From Eonycteris spelaea (Eukaryota > Chordata > Mammalia > Chiroptera > Pteropodidae), in NCBI GenBank assembly GCA_003508835.1, contig PUFA01000062.1:1650001-1714000 (forward strand): a stretch of DNA of 64,000 nt, in the 5' to 3' direction. How positions within the stretch are numbered: the stretch's first letter is position 1; each line of letters starts with the position of its first letter. The notes under the pieces were generated by a model. The model had not been told where the DNA came from. It saw only the letters and a list, made by a program, of their open reading frames with translations, and did no database searches. The translations under genes were made by a program, and so were the position numbers. Shown here piece by piece: positions 1 to 10,385 of the stretch.

Positions 1-127
1 ACTGACTTCTTCAGGAACAAGTTGATTTCTTCCTGCAACTCCCCTCCATAGTCACAAAAACATAAAAATTTCTAGTGGAGAGAATAATTCTTTTTTCTCT
101 AAATAATGAACCTCATTAGTATAATAA

Positions 128-345
128 TAGTTAACATTAATTGAGCATTTGCTATGTACCAGAATCATATTAAATATTTAACATGAATTGCCATATTTAA
201 TTCTCACATGACTGAGAGGCAGGTAGGTATTATCATTATGTCCATTTCATAGATAGGTAAACTGAGGCTAAGAGCTTGAGTAACTCACCATAACAAAGCT
301 TGTAGTGATAGAGTCAGAGATTCAGACTTAGAATTTCAACCTCTA
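128..345 (-). repeat. MIR SINE, minus strand
   Basis: The stretch reads as a reverse-complement MIR: an ATTGAGCATTTGCTATGTACC-like head, then the core with a CCATTTCATAGATAGGTAAACTGAGG-like segment at about 240-266. MIR is a tRNA-derived SINE that was active before and during early placental evolution. The copy is heavily diverged and not expected to be active. Confidence 0.8.
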
Positions 346-373
346 CACACAGGTTTCCAGAAGCAGAACTTAC

Positions 374-530
374 ACGACCTGCATCAGCAATATCTGGAGT
401 ACTTGGTAAAGATGCAGATTCTTCACCACTCTAGGCCTACAGAGTCAGAATTCCTAGAAGTGGGGTTCAGGAGTCATTTTAATCAAATACCCAGGGTGAT
501 TTTTATGAACATTGAAGTTTGAGAAACACT
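374..530 (-). mobile_element. MER5A-like hAT-Charlie nonautonomous element
   Basis: A reverse-oriented MER5A pattern is visible: GATGCAGATTCT near 411, a GGGGTTCAGGAG block near 461, and the terminal AAGTTTGAGAAACACT at 515-530, which corresponds to the hAT terminal inverted repeat. These are old DNA transposon fossils without coding capacity. Confidence 0.75.
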
Positions 531-865
531 CCACTCCCTCTACCATTCAGATACTAATTGATTAAATTAAATGTTCTAGCCCTCTAGGGAAAAATGATCT
601 GAAGTAGGAACATTAGCTTTTGCTATCTTTGAGTCTGATTGCTCGGAGCAGCCAAACTGATAAGGTGAAATCTAGCACTACTCACCTCAGTGTTAAACCT
701 CTAATTAAAGCTGAGGCTACTCACCACAGTTGGCACCCGTGGCACCCTTGTTCTTGTCACAGGAGCAGCTTTCCCCAACTGACATAACTGATAGCACTGT
801 GATGAAGTGCAAGGAGCAACCTCGATGGGGCCTGGCCTCCGATTTCTGTCCCTTACTAATGGTGT
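531..865. other. Unassigned sequence
   Basis: No recognisable repeat, RNA gene or plausible coding frame seen. Confidence 0.4.
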
Positions 866-1045
866 AAAAATGCAAGTTATCTAAATTCTCTGGGCCTCAG
901 TTTTATTTCTGAAGTGAGAATAATATTTCTCAGGAAACAGCTTTATGGCAAAGAATAGATTAAAATTTTACCTCATTCTTTATGTGAAACTTATATAGCC
1001 TAAAGCCTGAGTCTTAAGAGGTATTTAATAAATGGTGATGGTGAT
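866..1045 (+). repeat. MIR SINE, plus strand (diverged)
   Basis: The order CTCTGGGCCTCAGTTTTATTTC, then GAGAATAATA, then a GGTATTTAATAAATGGTGATGG-like tail follows the plus-strand MIR core and 3' end. Strongly diverged. Confidence 0.6.
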
Positions 1046-1104
1046 TTTTATAAATAGCCCAGCACCGGGGCTATTCTTTCTATTTTCTGTGTGATTTAAG
1101 GATA

Positions 1105-1325
1105 CAAGGCAAAGAGCCTGGCTTTTCAGTTGGATGGATGTGGGTTCAGGTCCTGACTGTCCATCACTAGATGTGAGACCTTGAGCAAGCTACTTAAGCT
1201 CTCTAACTTTATCTTCTCACTCATAACACAGGAACAAATACTTGCTTCTTATAGTTCTTTTAAGAATTAAAAGAAATAAAGTACACAAAGTTCCTCATAT
1301 ATAGTAAGCACTCAACACCTGTTGC
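1105..1325 (+). repeat. MIR SINE, plus strand
   Basis: The stretch runs in MIR order: AAGAGCCTGGCTTTTCAG, a GGGTTCAGGTCCTGACTG box-B-like segment, a TGTGAGACCTTGAGCAAGC core, and an AGTAAGCACTCAACACCTGTTG 3' end. It is nearly full length, and one of the better MIR copies here. Confidence 0.85.
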
Positions 1326-1984
1326 TTTTTCTCTCATTTTAAAGCCAGCAACCTTAGAAAGCAGTTTGTTATAGTTTTATCATTGTGATTTTATTGAATT
1401 CTCATTTCTTTCAAGTCAGTAATATAGTAATTTAGTAATGTTTTATTAATGTATTGATTAGAACCTAAACATCATCCAAATATTGGATACAAAACATTTC
1501 CTTTATGCCGATTTCCACCCCTTCCTTATCTGCCTGAAGGTAATTCATCCAGAATTTGTTCCCTTAGAGACCATGCAGTTCAAACTGTATCTTTTCCAGG
1601 CAAGACATTGGCAGCCAAAAGAAGTGAAGCAACAGAAAATCCAGGTCAGCTGCGAAGATGATTAAATAGTTAGAAAATGAGATTTGTGAAAAATAATTTT
1701 AAAACATAGAAGTTGTTTCTTCTGGAGATACTGAGCACAATTCAGCGATGATCTTGATGATCCAATGCCTGTGTTACAGGAAAGGGGCTACTTGATTACC
1801 CTCCTCTTCCCACAGAAGACAAGGGTCTCTGGGCCTAATTACAGCGTGAGGGACTTAGAGTCAATATATGAAAGATGATGGTAACAACAGAGCTGTCATC
1901 TTTCTCTGATTCCTTTTCTATTATCTTTATAAATCTCCCAGAATCATAATTCAAATGTCAGGCTTTGACCACATGTATTACTTC
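1326..1984. other. Unassigned sequence
   Basis: No feature recognised. A 60-codon frame at 1483-1665 has no recognisable domain and is most likely chance. Confidence 0.4.
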
Positions 1985-2130
1985 TCTAAGCCTCATTCAT
2001 TCACTCAACACACAATTGGAGCACTATTTCTGCACTAGCTCTGTGTGGGCTCTGGAGATACATGAACCAGATGGACATACTCGCTTTCCTTCTGGCATCA
2101 TAGTCCAATTGGAGTACATATTATGTCAAT
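1985..2130 (-). repeat. L2 LINE 3' end, minus strand
   Basis: Reads CATTCATTCACTCAACAC, then GAGCACTATTTCTGCACTAG and a GGGCTCTGGAGATACATGAACCAGA-like block, which is the reverse complement of the L2 3' terminus. It faces away from a separate plus-strand L2 that starts about 35 bases later. Confidence 0.7.
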
Positions 2131-2164
2131 GTCCTTAGAAAGGTAGATCTACAGTGCAGTAATC

Positions 2165-2575
2165 ACTTCCTTTTTCAGGAACTTTGGAACTTTCCACAAC
2201 ACTATTTAGTAAAGATAATAAATTTCAAATTCCTTAGTATGTAATTTAAATTTTTCAAGATCTTACCCTCCTTTCCAGTTTCATCTCTCAACATTCTGAA
2301 AACATGCCCCAATTACACACAGTTGTTTTTGTACCTTAGGGTTTTGGCTTATGCTGTTTCTTCTGTTTGGCATACTCTGCTCCCCACCATCACTGACCAC
2401 AGGAAGTAGAGTAGTTCTTCAACTCAGTAATGGACACATTGTGAATTCTGTATATCAGTATCACTGATAGATTGTGAGCCCCGAGAAAGTAGGAATCATG
2501 GAGCATCATGGTGGTTTAGTGCTTAGCAAAGGATGTGGCTCGTACTATGTAATCACTATGTGGATGATGAATATA
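2165..2575 (+). repeat. L2 LINE 3' part, plus strand
   Basis: Contains the L2 run TTTTGGCTTATGCTGTTTCT, TGGCATACTCTGC, then a GATTGTGAGCCCCGAGAAAG-like segment and a short terminal part. Typical L2 3' end, strongly diverged and without an open frame. Confidence 0.7.
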
Positions 2576-2660
2576 AGAAGGAAGAAAGGGAAGAAGGAAG
2601 GGACAGAGGGAAAATGGAGAATGGGAAAAGGGGAGGGTGGAAGGAAATGAAGGAAGGGTC
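2571..2660 (+). repeat. GA-rich low-complexity tract
   Basis: Imperfect GGAAG/GAAGG purine run immediately after the L2 3' end. The 85-codon minus frame over it is rich in Ser, Pro and Phe only because it reads the pyrimidine strand. Confidence 0.85.
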
Positions 2661-3879
2661 TCATGTGATGGGATAATATTTCTAAGTCTTAACTGTATTT
2701 CTTTCCCAAAGGCCTCTTTCCACTCTCTGCACAACCCATCTACCTCAGCCTCTGCCCCCAGCTTGTAACCCACTATAGAAACTAAAACAAAAATAGAATC
2801 GACTTGAGTCAGAAAGACTCAGACACACCTACAGAGCAAGTTTTTGTAATAGCAAATTCAGATAAATGACTGTGGCTAGGACAAAGGGAAAAGGAGAATC
2901 TCTTAGATCAGAGAGGAATCACAGAAAAATGTGAAGGCTAGGAGGACTAAGGTTTAGAATGGGAGGGTGAGGAAGACCCTTTTTGGAGTTGTACCTGACA
3001 GCTGAGGCCAGACTGACGAAGTTCTACATTGTCATGCTTCCTCACATCCGAGGAGGACCAATTGTCCAGAGTTAGCCTCAGCCTGGAGAGCATCTGTTTG
3101 TAGATAACTGGTCAGGGCACTGAAGTTGCTTCCCTGGCTTCTGCCCACCTTAATCATCCTGGACCTTTGCAATCCAGTCAGCTTTTCTTTTTGTAATGGA
3201 AGTTCTTGACTTAAGCTTTGATTGTAGAGACCTCCACTCAAATAATGGCTATGTGGAGGGAAGCCAGCCACAGACGAAATAAAGAGCTAGGTGCCAGGTG
3301 CCCAGCCCCATGTCAGACTTCTTTCTTTTAAAGATCCGTGTTGATTTCTATAACTGACTATCTTCACTTTAAATTCCAACTCTTAGGTTCTAAATTTACT
3401 AAGAAAGAGTGAGCCCACAAAACCCTAGGCCCCAGCTTTAACTCCAATAAAAACAGAACCCCAGAACTGCAGTCTCTCCACCTGCCATCTTACTGTGTCC
3501 CTAGGTATGTCATGTAAGTTCCAGGGCCTGTAAGTAATAAATCTTCTTCCCGCCCAAAGTTTCCTGATGTTATTGCTGCGGGCATCTTGTAGTCCTAATA
3601 AGAACCATGAGGTCTGGTCCATCCACAATATTGGTTATTGATAGGCTAAAACCAGCACAAAACAGATCTGGACATTTGTAACATGAGAGTTATAGGAAAT
3701 AATTCAAAACTGTCCATTCCAGGTTGAATTCAAAATATTTTTTTAAAAGAGCACAATTACTAAGACTTCCTGAATGGTCACCAAGATCCCCTGAGCATTG
3801 TCCTGCAGCAGATTTTATGAAATGTGAGCGGTCACTCCTACGAACACCAGAACAGGCGTCAGGAAAATTAATTGAGAAA
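2661..3879. other. Unassigned sequence
   Basis: No repeat family, RNA gene or convincing exon recognised. Minus frames at 3032-3271 and 3425-3628 carry no motif I know. Confidence 0.35.
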
Positions 3880-4315
3880 CTATATTAATTTCCTAGGGCT
3901 GATTTAACAACTTATCACAAACTGTGGCTTAGGACAACAGAGATTTATTACCTCAGAGTTCTGGAGGTTAAAAATATGAAGTCAAAGGGACAGCAAAGCT
4001 CCCTTGGAAAGCGCTAGGAAGAACATTTCCTTGCTTCTTTTACGTTCTGGTGGTCGCTGACAATCCTTGAAATTTGTCGATTGTGGTAGCTTGACTCCAA
4101 TTTCTGCCTCCCTGTTTATATGGCTGTTTTCTGTCTCTTCTTATAAGGATACCAGTGATTGTATTTAGGGCCCACCCTAATCCACTACGACCTCTTCTTA
4201 ACTTTCATTAATTACATCTACAAAGGCTCTATTTCCAAAGTCATATGTATACAGTACCAGGGTTTAATAACCGAACATATCTTTTTGGAGGACAAAATTC
4301 AATCTGCAACTGAAT
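3880..4315 (-). mobile_element. MLT1-type LTR (ERVL-MaLR), minus strand
   Basis: Begins ATTAATTTCCTAGGGCTG, continues with a CACAAACTGTGGCTTAGGACAACAGAGATTTATT block, GTTCTGGAGGTTAAAA, AGGGCCCACCCTAATCCACTACG, and ends ACATATCTTTTTGGAGGACA followed by CAACTG. This order matches a reverse-oriented MaLR LTR of roughly full length. No internal sequence lies beside it, so it looks solitary. Confidence 0.85.
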
Positions 4316-4499
4316 GCTAAATGTTATTCCTTATCACAGCCTACAGTGAACTGGAGAATTAGGTGCTGCTATGTGATAACTTACTCTAACACAACTATTG
4401 GGAAAATCTCATCCAAAAAATGACTCAACTACACTAGAATTTCCTAATTAGTGTTCTATAGAGTACTGTTTCTGAACATGTAATTTGTTGCTGTGACTC

Positions 4500-5090
4500 A
4501 AGGGTTATATATCTATTAGGATTCCAATTAGAGAAGCAGAACCGGTAGGTTAGATATACCATGTTCAATGTCATATATCATTTATTATATATTGTAATCT
4601 CTGCAAAGTAATCTTCTTATCTGTTATTGAAGCTTGAAGTCCACAGAACAGGTAACAGGTAACAAGGAAAGATGGATGTATAGTGAAAAGAATAAGGATT
4701 GGAATCCCTTAACACAGCTAAAACTCATGTTAGTTCTTATTGCCTCTGATCTTGATGGCGTGGGTGTCCTCTTGGAGAAGCTGGGGCCCTTCATCATAGA
4801 GCTAAACATACATCTGGTGCATGAGTTGGAGAAGCCGAAGGAGGATTCATGGAAAGGTGGAGGAGTTGCAGGCCCACGTGTAGCCTCTATCAGTGAGGTG
4901 AACCAGCAGAAAAGCAACAATGTGTGAGCTACAAAATGGCTGCTGCTTCATTTCCACCTTCCAAGTATTCCACAGGAATATTTCTCGTGGTCTAGCCTAA
5001 CCAAAAACATACAGAGAAGGAATTCTGGGAAATGTACTTTGGCCTAGCCAAGTTGACACAAAGCCACCATGAGTTCCATAAATTAGGCCG
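4500..5090 (-). repeat. Ancient LTR-like interspersed repeat, family not named
   Basis: The ATTAGAGAAGCAGAACCGGTAGG head at about 4527 and the CCTAGCCAAGTTGACACA end at about 5043-5060 are the two ends of a widespread old mammalian repeat with a roughly 500-bp body. The open frames on both strands near 4624-4927 fall inside this body and are not genes. I am confident it is repeat-derived and unsure of the family. Confidence 0.55.
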
Positions 5091-5636
5091 TTCATTATCT
5101 CTCTATGAGAGACTCATTAGCACATCAGTGTATCAAAAGCTCAACAAAGTTCTTGAGTTTAAAAATAAACTGTTCAACTTTTATATGAGATTTCCCATAC
5201 TTTTAGAATAGCTGACCTTGGAAATTATTATTATGAACTTATTATGGAAACTCAGTGATTGTTTATTGGTTTTTGATATATTTCTACGAGTAAATCCTAG
5301 AAAAATTCTGTAACGAGATGCTGTGTTTCTTTAGAATGTCAGCGTATACATGGGTACTAAGTAGAGAAGCATTTCTTGAATTTACTGAGCAATATACTCA
5401 AGCATCCTCGATTTCAAGAAATGTCTTAAACCAACCTTAAGTAACATATTTGAAATATGGTAGCTCTATTTTATTTTATTTAAAGGCCTAATAATAAGTA
5501 AAGCTCTTTTGCTTTTCTATATAAAAGTGATTATAGTTAAACCTCCTACAGAAGCAATACACACCCACCCACATCTTGCAACATATAGTCATTGTATTGA
5601 ACATTTTATAACTAGATTATAAAAATAGCTACCATT
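5091..5636. other. Unassigned AT-rich sequence
   Basis: Nothing recognised. No open frame of note. Confidence 0.4.
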
Positions 5637-5697
5637 TGAGGCAGCATAACAGTTAAGAGTATGGATTCTGGAACCAGACTCCCTGAACTTAAAATCG
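5637..5697 (+). repeat. MIR SINE 5' fragment, plus strand
   Basis: GCAGCATAACAGTTAAGAGT followed by GGATTCTGGAACCAGACTCCCTG is the head of MIR. It stops where the MLT1-type LTR starts. The same portion of MIR recurs on the other side of the LTR at 5990-6035. Confidence 0.7.
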
Positions 5698-5985
5698 CCT
5701 TAGTCTGATCAGGCTACTATAATGGTATACCATAGTCTGGGCGGCTTATAAACAACAGAAATTTTTTCTCACAATGCTAGAGACTGAGAAGTCCAGGATC
5801 AAGGCACCAGCAGATCTGGTGTCTGGTAGGAGTCATCTTCCTCTTTCGTAGACCACTGTCTTTTCACTGTACCATCGCAGGTAGGAGAGTGAGGAACTCT
5901 CCGGGTTCTGTTTTATAAGGCACTAATCCGATTTATGAGGATGCCACCCTCAGAACCTAATCACCACCTGAGGGCCTCAGTCTAA
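5698..5985 (-). mobile_element. MLT1/MST-type LTR (ERVL-MaLR), minus strand
   Basis: ATAGTCTGGGCGGCTTATAAACAACAGAAA, then CTGAGAAGTCCAGGATCAAGGCACC, TATAAGGCACTAATCCGATTTATGAGGATGCCACCCTCA and CTAATCACCACCTGAGG show a reverse-oriented MaLR LTR. The far (LTR 5') portion is missing. Confidence 0.85.
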
Positions 5986-5989
5986 AGCA

Positions 5990-6205
5990 AGCATAGACTC
6001 TGAAACCAGACTGCTTAAACTTGAAACTCAGTTCTACTACTTATTAGCTGTGTGATATTGGATAAATGACTTAACTGCTCTGAGCCTCAGTTTTCTCACA
6101 TGTAAAATAGGATATTAATATGTCCCCCTTTATAAATGATAATGAGTATTAAAGGATTTAATATTTGTAAAGTGTTTTAAACAGTACTTGGCACATCGTG
6201 AACAG
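5990..6205 (+). repeat. MIR SINE, plus strand
   Basis: Contains GACTCTGAAACCAGACTGC, TATTAGCTGTGTGATATTGG, CTCTGAGCCTCAGTTTTCTC and CAGTACTTGGCACATCGTG in MIR order. Nearly complete. It runs directly into the microsatellite that follows. Confidence 0.85.
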
Positions 6206-6208
6206 TGA

Positions 6209-6249
6209 GTGCGTGTGTGTGTGTGTCTGTCTGTCTGTCTGTCTGTCTA
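6209..6249 (+). repeat. Compound (GT)n(CTGT)n microsatellite
   Basis: About seven GT units, then about six CTGT units, lying between a plus-strand and a minus-strand MIR. Confidence 0.95.
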
Positions 6250-6395
6250 GCTCCTCACAACAACCCCTGGAGAGCCTATATTAGTATTCCAGTTTTATAG
6301 ATGAGGAAACTAAGTAAAATAGAGGTGAAATGTTCTCCCTCAAGTCACACAGTCTGAGGCAAAGGCAGGACATGTCCCTAGACAGCTCTGACTCT
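6250..6395 (-). repeat. MIR SINE, minus strand
   Basis: CTCCTCACAACAACCCCTGG, then TTTTATAGATGAGGAAACTAAG and CAAGTCACACAGTCTGAGG are reverse-oriented MIR core. Together with the preceding plus-strand MIR it forms an inverted pair. Confidence 0.8.
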
Positions 6396-7294
6396 GAAAC
6401 ATGGTCTCATTCCACAAAGCCATGGCACCTTCTAAGCAGTGCTGTGGCTCTCTGAGACTTCTTCCTAAAGTCTCAAAAGACAAAATCAAATTGACTAGGT
6501 CCAGAAATGGAATTAGTCCCGCTCTCCAGGGGTGCTAAAGTTGTTGCTGTCACTCATTCTTGACCTAGACTCGATATAAATGCAGAACTTAGAATGAAAT
6601 GCTCCATGGGTTTTTTGGCCCTGAGCTTACATGGTCCCTAGAAAGTTCTTTAAATACTTTCAATCAAGGGCTCAGAAACATTTTTAAAAATAACCTTGAA
6701 CATACAATTAGAAACTGGCATCTGGGGAATTAAATATAAGAGGTGAAATTGTCTGTGATTTTCAGGGACTACTGGAAGGGAGGTGCTTTGAAGAAAGTGG
6801 CTGGACTCTCAGAACCCGCACAGAAGGATCTGATGTGACTTGATGGCAGAGCTCACATGAGCTCAAGGATAGATACTCTGAGCCAAGACACCCTCACTAT
6901 TAGCATGCCAGAGATAGAGAGAGACATGTCTGGAAGGGTCTGGGACAGGTTTAGCTGTGTTATTATAATGATAGTGACTATAACAAAAACCTAAGTCAGG
7001 AAAATCTTTTAAAAGCAAGTATCAAATAATTCCTTTGACGTAAAAATCATGTACCAATGTATGCTTGAGGAACATCAAAAATAAATTTTCACACATCTAC
7101 AACACTTCAAGGAAGTTGAAGGATGCCTTCAGAACATCAGATCATTGTTTCACTACAGGCTGTGAAACAGTGAAAAAGGAGATCAGAGGTTTTGCTCCCA
7201 CTTCTCCAGGAGGCTTTTTTTGATTCCTACATTGATCGCATATCTCTGGACTCACTGTCAGTACAATCAGCACTACATGCTTTGAATCCATGAT
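6396..7294. other. Unassigned sequence
   Basis: No repeat or gene recognised. Confidence 0.35.
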
Positions 7295-7460
7295 TCTTCT
7301 ATGTATTAGTCGAGTGACCTAAAGCAAGTTACCTAACCTCTCATCCTGTTTCCTCAACGTCAAAATGGGAAAACTCATACCAACCTCACAGGGTTACAAT
7401 AAAAAGGAACTTCAGTAATTACAAAGGTACTTACAATAGTGTTTGACACACAATAATTGC
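7295..7460 (+). repeat. MIR SINE, plus strand
   Basis: CGAGTGACCTAAAGCAAGTTACCTAACCTCTC, CAACGTCAAAATGGG and CCTCACAGGGTTACAATAAA follow the MIR core and 3' segment. The tail ends near the start of an unrelated 61-codon frame. Confidence 0.75.
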
Positions 7461-7719
7461 TCTCCACATTCCTACCTCCTGTCTCTCATAGACCATGGTA
7501 CTTGATATGCTCATTGGGAAATATTGTGAGACCTATGAGAACTTGGAAACATGTTTTTGAGATTTTTCACTATAAAATCATCAAAACATGTATCAAATTA
7601 CAGACATTCAAGGTCGGCCTAAAGATAGAAAATTACTCTTGAGGAAGAATAAGGCCTGATTTATGGTATTAACCTTGTAAAACAATGAATGTATAAGCAT
7701 CCATGAAAGCAAGTTGATG
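7461..7719. other. Unassigned sequence
   Basis: A 61-codon plus frame (7457-7642) has no recognisable content. Confidence 0.35.
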
Positions 7720-7984
7720 GCTCCATCAGAATTCACTTGGATGCAAGTGACAGAAAGCCAGCTCAAATAATAATAACGGTAATTTATGAGCTCCTTTGGC
7801 TGAAAAATCAGGGAGATCTTACTTCAGGTCCTAAAAAAACAAGCACGCAAATAATGTCATCAGAAATGTTTCTCTCTCCATTTCTGTTTTGCTTTTCTCT
7901 GCATCGGCTTCATTCTAAGGGAAGCCTTCAACTACAGTAGCCAGTGATTATGAGGAGCTCGCATGGACTTGGCTTGCACCATTA
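7720..7984 (+). repeat. Ancient interspersed repeat, family not named
   Basis: TGCAAGTGACAGAAAGCCAGCTCAAA, a degenerate AATTTATGAGCTCCTT (usually an ATTTATTGGCTC motif), then CTCTCTCCATTTCTGTTTTGC and GCATCGGCTTCATTCTAAGG follow the order of a common old mammalian repeat that I cannot name. A related pattern occurs at 49270-49690. Confidence 0.5.
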
Positions 7985-8930
7985 TTATCCAAGAACCTTA
8001 CAGTGTTTGGTCCACTGACATAGAATCCCATAGAATATCTCCAAGGAAACCACTTTACAGAAAAGCAGGCAATGCTGTGTACACATAGTAATAAGATGCA
8101 CCGGTCCTAGTATGTACCATGCTAACGAGCAACAGCTGGCCTGATAAGCAGTGATGTGGCCATTTGAAGGCACTGCTGGGACACTGGTTTGGGATGATAA
8201 CTTGCAAGGATGAGAGAGCACATTATATACACTCCAGGAATCCCTATATACATTAAATTGATGTCCATTACGGGTGCTGCTGCTATGTCTCTTGTCTGTA
8301 GAATACATGCATCTGGGAACCAAGAGGTAGAAATAAAAAGGGCCTCACTCACAATCACTCCAAAGATCCACTTGAGGAATCTGTGCTTCGTGTCCTACAA
8401 TGTTAGCCTCTGCGCATCTGAAGGACCTGCTTCCCCAGTAGTATTTGTGCTTTCCACTTCCATACCCTCACACTGTGTATCTAAAGGTCCAGGTTTTTGG
8501 AAGGGAATGCTCCCACCAAAGGATAGAGTCAGGGTCCCATTAAATTTTAAGCTACAGTTTCCACCAGGCCACTTCAAGATGTTTGAGACAAAAGACCAGA
8601 AGCCAAGGAAAGTAGTCACCATATTTGGGCAGGCTGGAATCCTGATCATCAGAAAGAGGCTGTCACATCAAGGCAGGAAAGAATACATTTAGCACCCAAG
8701 TGGCCTAGGGTGTTCCTTGGCATTTTCCCGCCCTGTTTTAATGGTAAATGAACAAAGAAAACAGCCATGGCTGAATATGGGCATGGAGACAAGGGATAAA
8801 GATCTGGATTGCCCACCAGGTATGCTACCTAGACCAGGAGAGGAGAGAGCTGAGGGTGAGGGGGCTCTGGAATGTGTGGTAGAGGAGGGAGATGAGGAGT
8901 GTAAGTTCTGCCTTTGAGACAGTTGTAGTG
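7985..8930 (+). pseudogene. ERV-L pol 3' remnant: integrase C-terminus and dUTPase-like region
   Basis: This is an old endogenous retrovirus fragment (ERV-L class), read on the plus strand. The 160-codon open frame at 8210-8692 and the next frame at 8717-8917 show the spacing and residue pattern of the end of ERV-L pol: an integrase C-terminal segment up to about 8330, a dUTPase-like segment at about 8340-8690 with a Pro-Pro-Gly-His-Phe motif near 8558, and a Glu/Gly-rich tail near 8850-8910. ERV-L elements are unusual in carrying dUTPase-like sequence after integrase and in lacking env. The frame is interrupted (stop after 8689 and a frame change), no start of pol and no 5' LTR are present, and no protein is expected. 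The minus-strand frames over 7985-8649 are shadows of it. I am confident of the class and less so of the exact left boundary. Confidence 0.75.
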
Positions 8931-9444
8931 GTGAGGACTGTAGTTTATCTCCTAACCTTTCTCTTGTATATTTCCATGAATACCCCCACCCAGAATCTGG
9001 AGGCTCTGCTCCCAGATAGGATGAACTTTCTGTGTGAAACAAGCGGATCCAAGTGCTAGCTGGATGAGCTATGGTGGGTGATGTGGTGGGCTCCCCAGCT
9101 CCCCCAGGACTGAGCCAGAGCTGCTGGGAGAGTTGACTGCTGATTTATCTCCACTGAATTACTTTCTGAGATTTTCCCTCAAAAAAGAGAGTTACCTCCC
9201 CAAGATACCTCTGTTTGGTGCAGAGGTAAAAGAGATCTGAATCCCCTGCCTCAATTCAAAATGATCTGAGTGGCTATATCAGCACCCAAGGTCCTCATGG
9301 GCCACTGTTGCAACCACACATATCAGTGACTTTCTCTGCCCAAATGTACCTTTCTCGTCTGCTTATAGGTGAAATTCCCGACATTATTTCCCAAACCCCT
9401 CCTGCCTCTCAAGGTCTGTTTTCCTTGTGCCCCTGACCTGAGAC
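8931..9444. other. Possible ERV-L 3' tail, then unassigned
   Basis: The first 150 bases plausibly continue the ERV-L element beyond pol, but no LTR end is recognisable. The remainder is unassigned. Confidence 0.3.
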
Positions 9445-9590
9445 AATAGCTAACATCTATGAAATGATTATTATATGCTAAATACTTTGCACCTTTTAAC
9501 TCATTCGGGGCTCATCAAAAAAATAATATTATCTCCATATGACAAATGTGAACCTTTAAGTTTAGGGAACATTAAGTGACTCACATGAAG
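9445..9590 (-). repeat. MIR SINE, minus strand
   Basis: AATAGCTAACATCTATGAAATG, ATGCTAAATACTTTGCACC, TTTTAACTCATTCGGGGCTCATC and a degenerate CATATGACAAATGTGAACC core are in reverse MIR order. Diverged. Confidence 0.7.
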
Positions 9591-9875
9591 CCTAATATGA
9601 CTATTTAAAAATTAGATTTGCAACAAATATATGCTTCGTGTTGATTGTTTATGGAAATTTGGAATTTCACTGAGTTTTTCATTATCTGCAGGTATATCTG
9701 ATATCCATGACATGCGGTATATTGTCATTGCTGAGGCTCCATTTATATCACTTATGTTCTGGGCTTCTGGCAGCAGTGACTATATGTTCATGGGGCTCTG
9801 TCATACGCTCATAAACTCTAGGAGTCAACTGTACTTATTTTGACCAAATCCTAGTATATAAAACTGATAAAAGTT
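9591..9875. other. Unassigned sequence before a poly-A run
   Basis: The 70-codon frame at 9631-9843 ends 33 bases before a poly-A run, which might hint at a retroposed transcript. I see no upstream polyadenylation signal and recognise no protein. Confidence 0.3.
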
Positions 9876-9893
9876 AAAAAAAAAAAAAAAAAA
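9876..9893 (+). repeat. Poly-A run
   Basis: 18 consecutive A bases, followed by GGAAAAGAAAGAAG. Confidence 0.95.
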
Positions 9894-9904
9894 GGAAAAG
9901 AAAG

Positions 9905-9945
9905 AAGTCAATATTTATTGACTATATACTTTGCCCTGTGCTAGT
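9905..9945 (-). repeat. MIR SINE, minus strand, left part
   Basis: AATATTTATTGACTATATAC then TTTGCCCTGTGCTAG is the 3' end of MIR in reverse. It continues at 10196 after an inserted DNA element. Confidence 0.65.
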
Positions 9946-10195
9946 GTTCTTCAAACTTCTTTTACTTCAATCCATAGTAAGTAATAGAGTTTTCATAGTG
10001 ACCTGGTGTATATGTGTGGGTGTGTATATACACATATTAGAAACTGAAGCAAACTTTTTTGACTATCTGATACATACCCTCATTAATGTGACACACTCTG
10101 GTATTTTCTATTCCATCTACATGTTTTTAAGTGGGTTACTACTCACTATGGATTGCATACTAAAGAATCACAAACCCCATTTGAAAAACTGTTTT
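9943..10195. mobile_element. hAT-type nonautonomous DNA element nested in MIR
   Basis: The ends are imperfect terminal inverted repeats: AGTGTTCTTCAAAC on the left and GTTTGAAAAACTG-like sequence on the right (about 10179-10191). The interior has a perfect 14-bp palindrome at 10021-10034 and a CTGGTATTTTCTATTCCATCT segment seen in an old hAT-Charlie family. There is no coding capacity. The 97-codon frame over it is chance. The exact family is not named. Confidence 0.6.
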
Positions 10196-10385
10196 TGCCC
10201 AATGCTAAGACTCTTCACATATATTTACTAATTTGGCATTTGTAAAAACCATCCAAAGAACTTATTATTATCATTTCATTTTTTTTTATAATGAGGTACA
10301 TGTTTTAACAACCATCTTAAGATACTATGACTCATAAATGACAGAGCTGGAATTTAAACAGATTAAACTACTAAATTGTTTTATA
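10196..10385 (-). repeat. MIR SINE, minus strand, right part
   Basis: Resumes with CCCAATGCTAAGACTCTTCACATATATTTACTAATTT and goes on to a degenerate ATGAGG core and ACAGAGCTGGAATTTAAAC. This is the continuation of the MIR that starts at 9905. Confidence 0.65.

Noticed and set aside
4624..4927. Opposed frames of 97 and 98 codons
   Set aside because: They mirror each other inside an old LTR-like repeat, with no recognised domain.
8210..8692. 160-codon open frame as a possible cellular gene
   Set aside because: Its residue pattern and position fit the 3' part of ERV-L pol, with further decayed ERV-L sequence on both sides.
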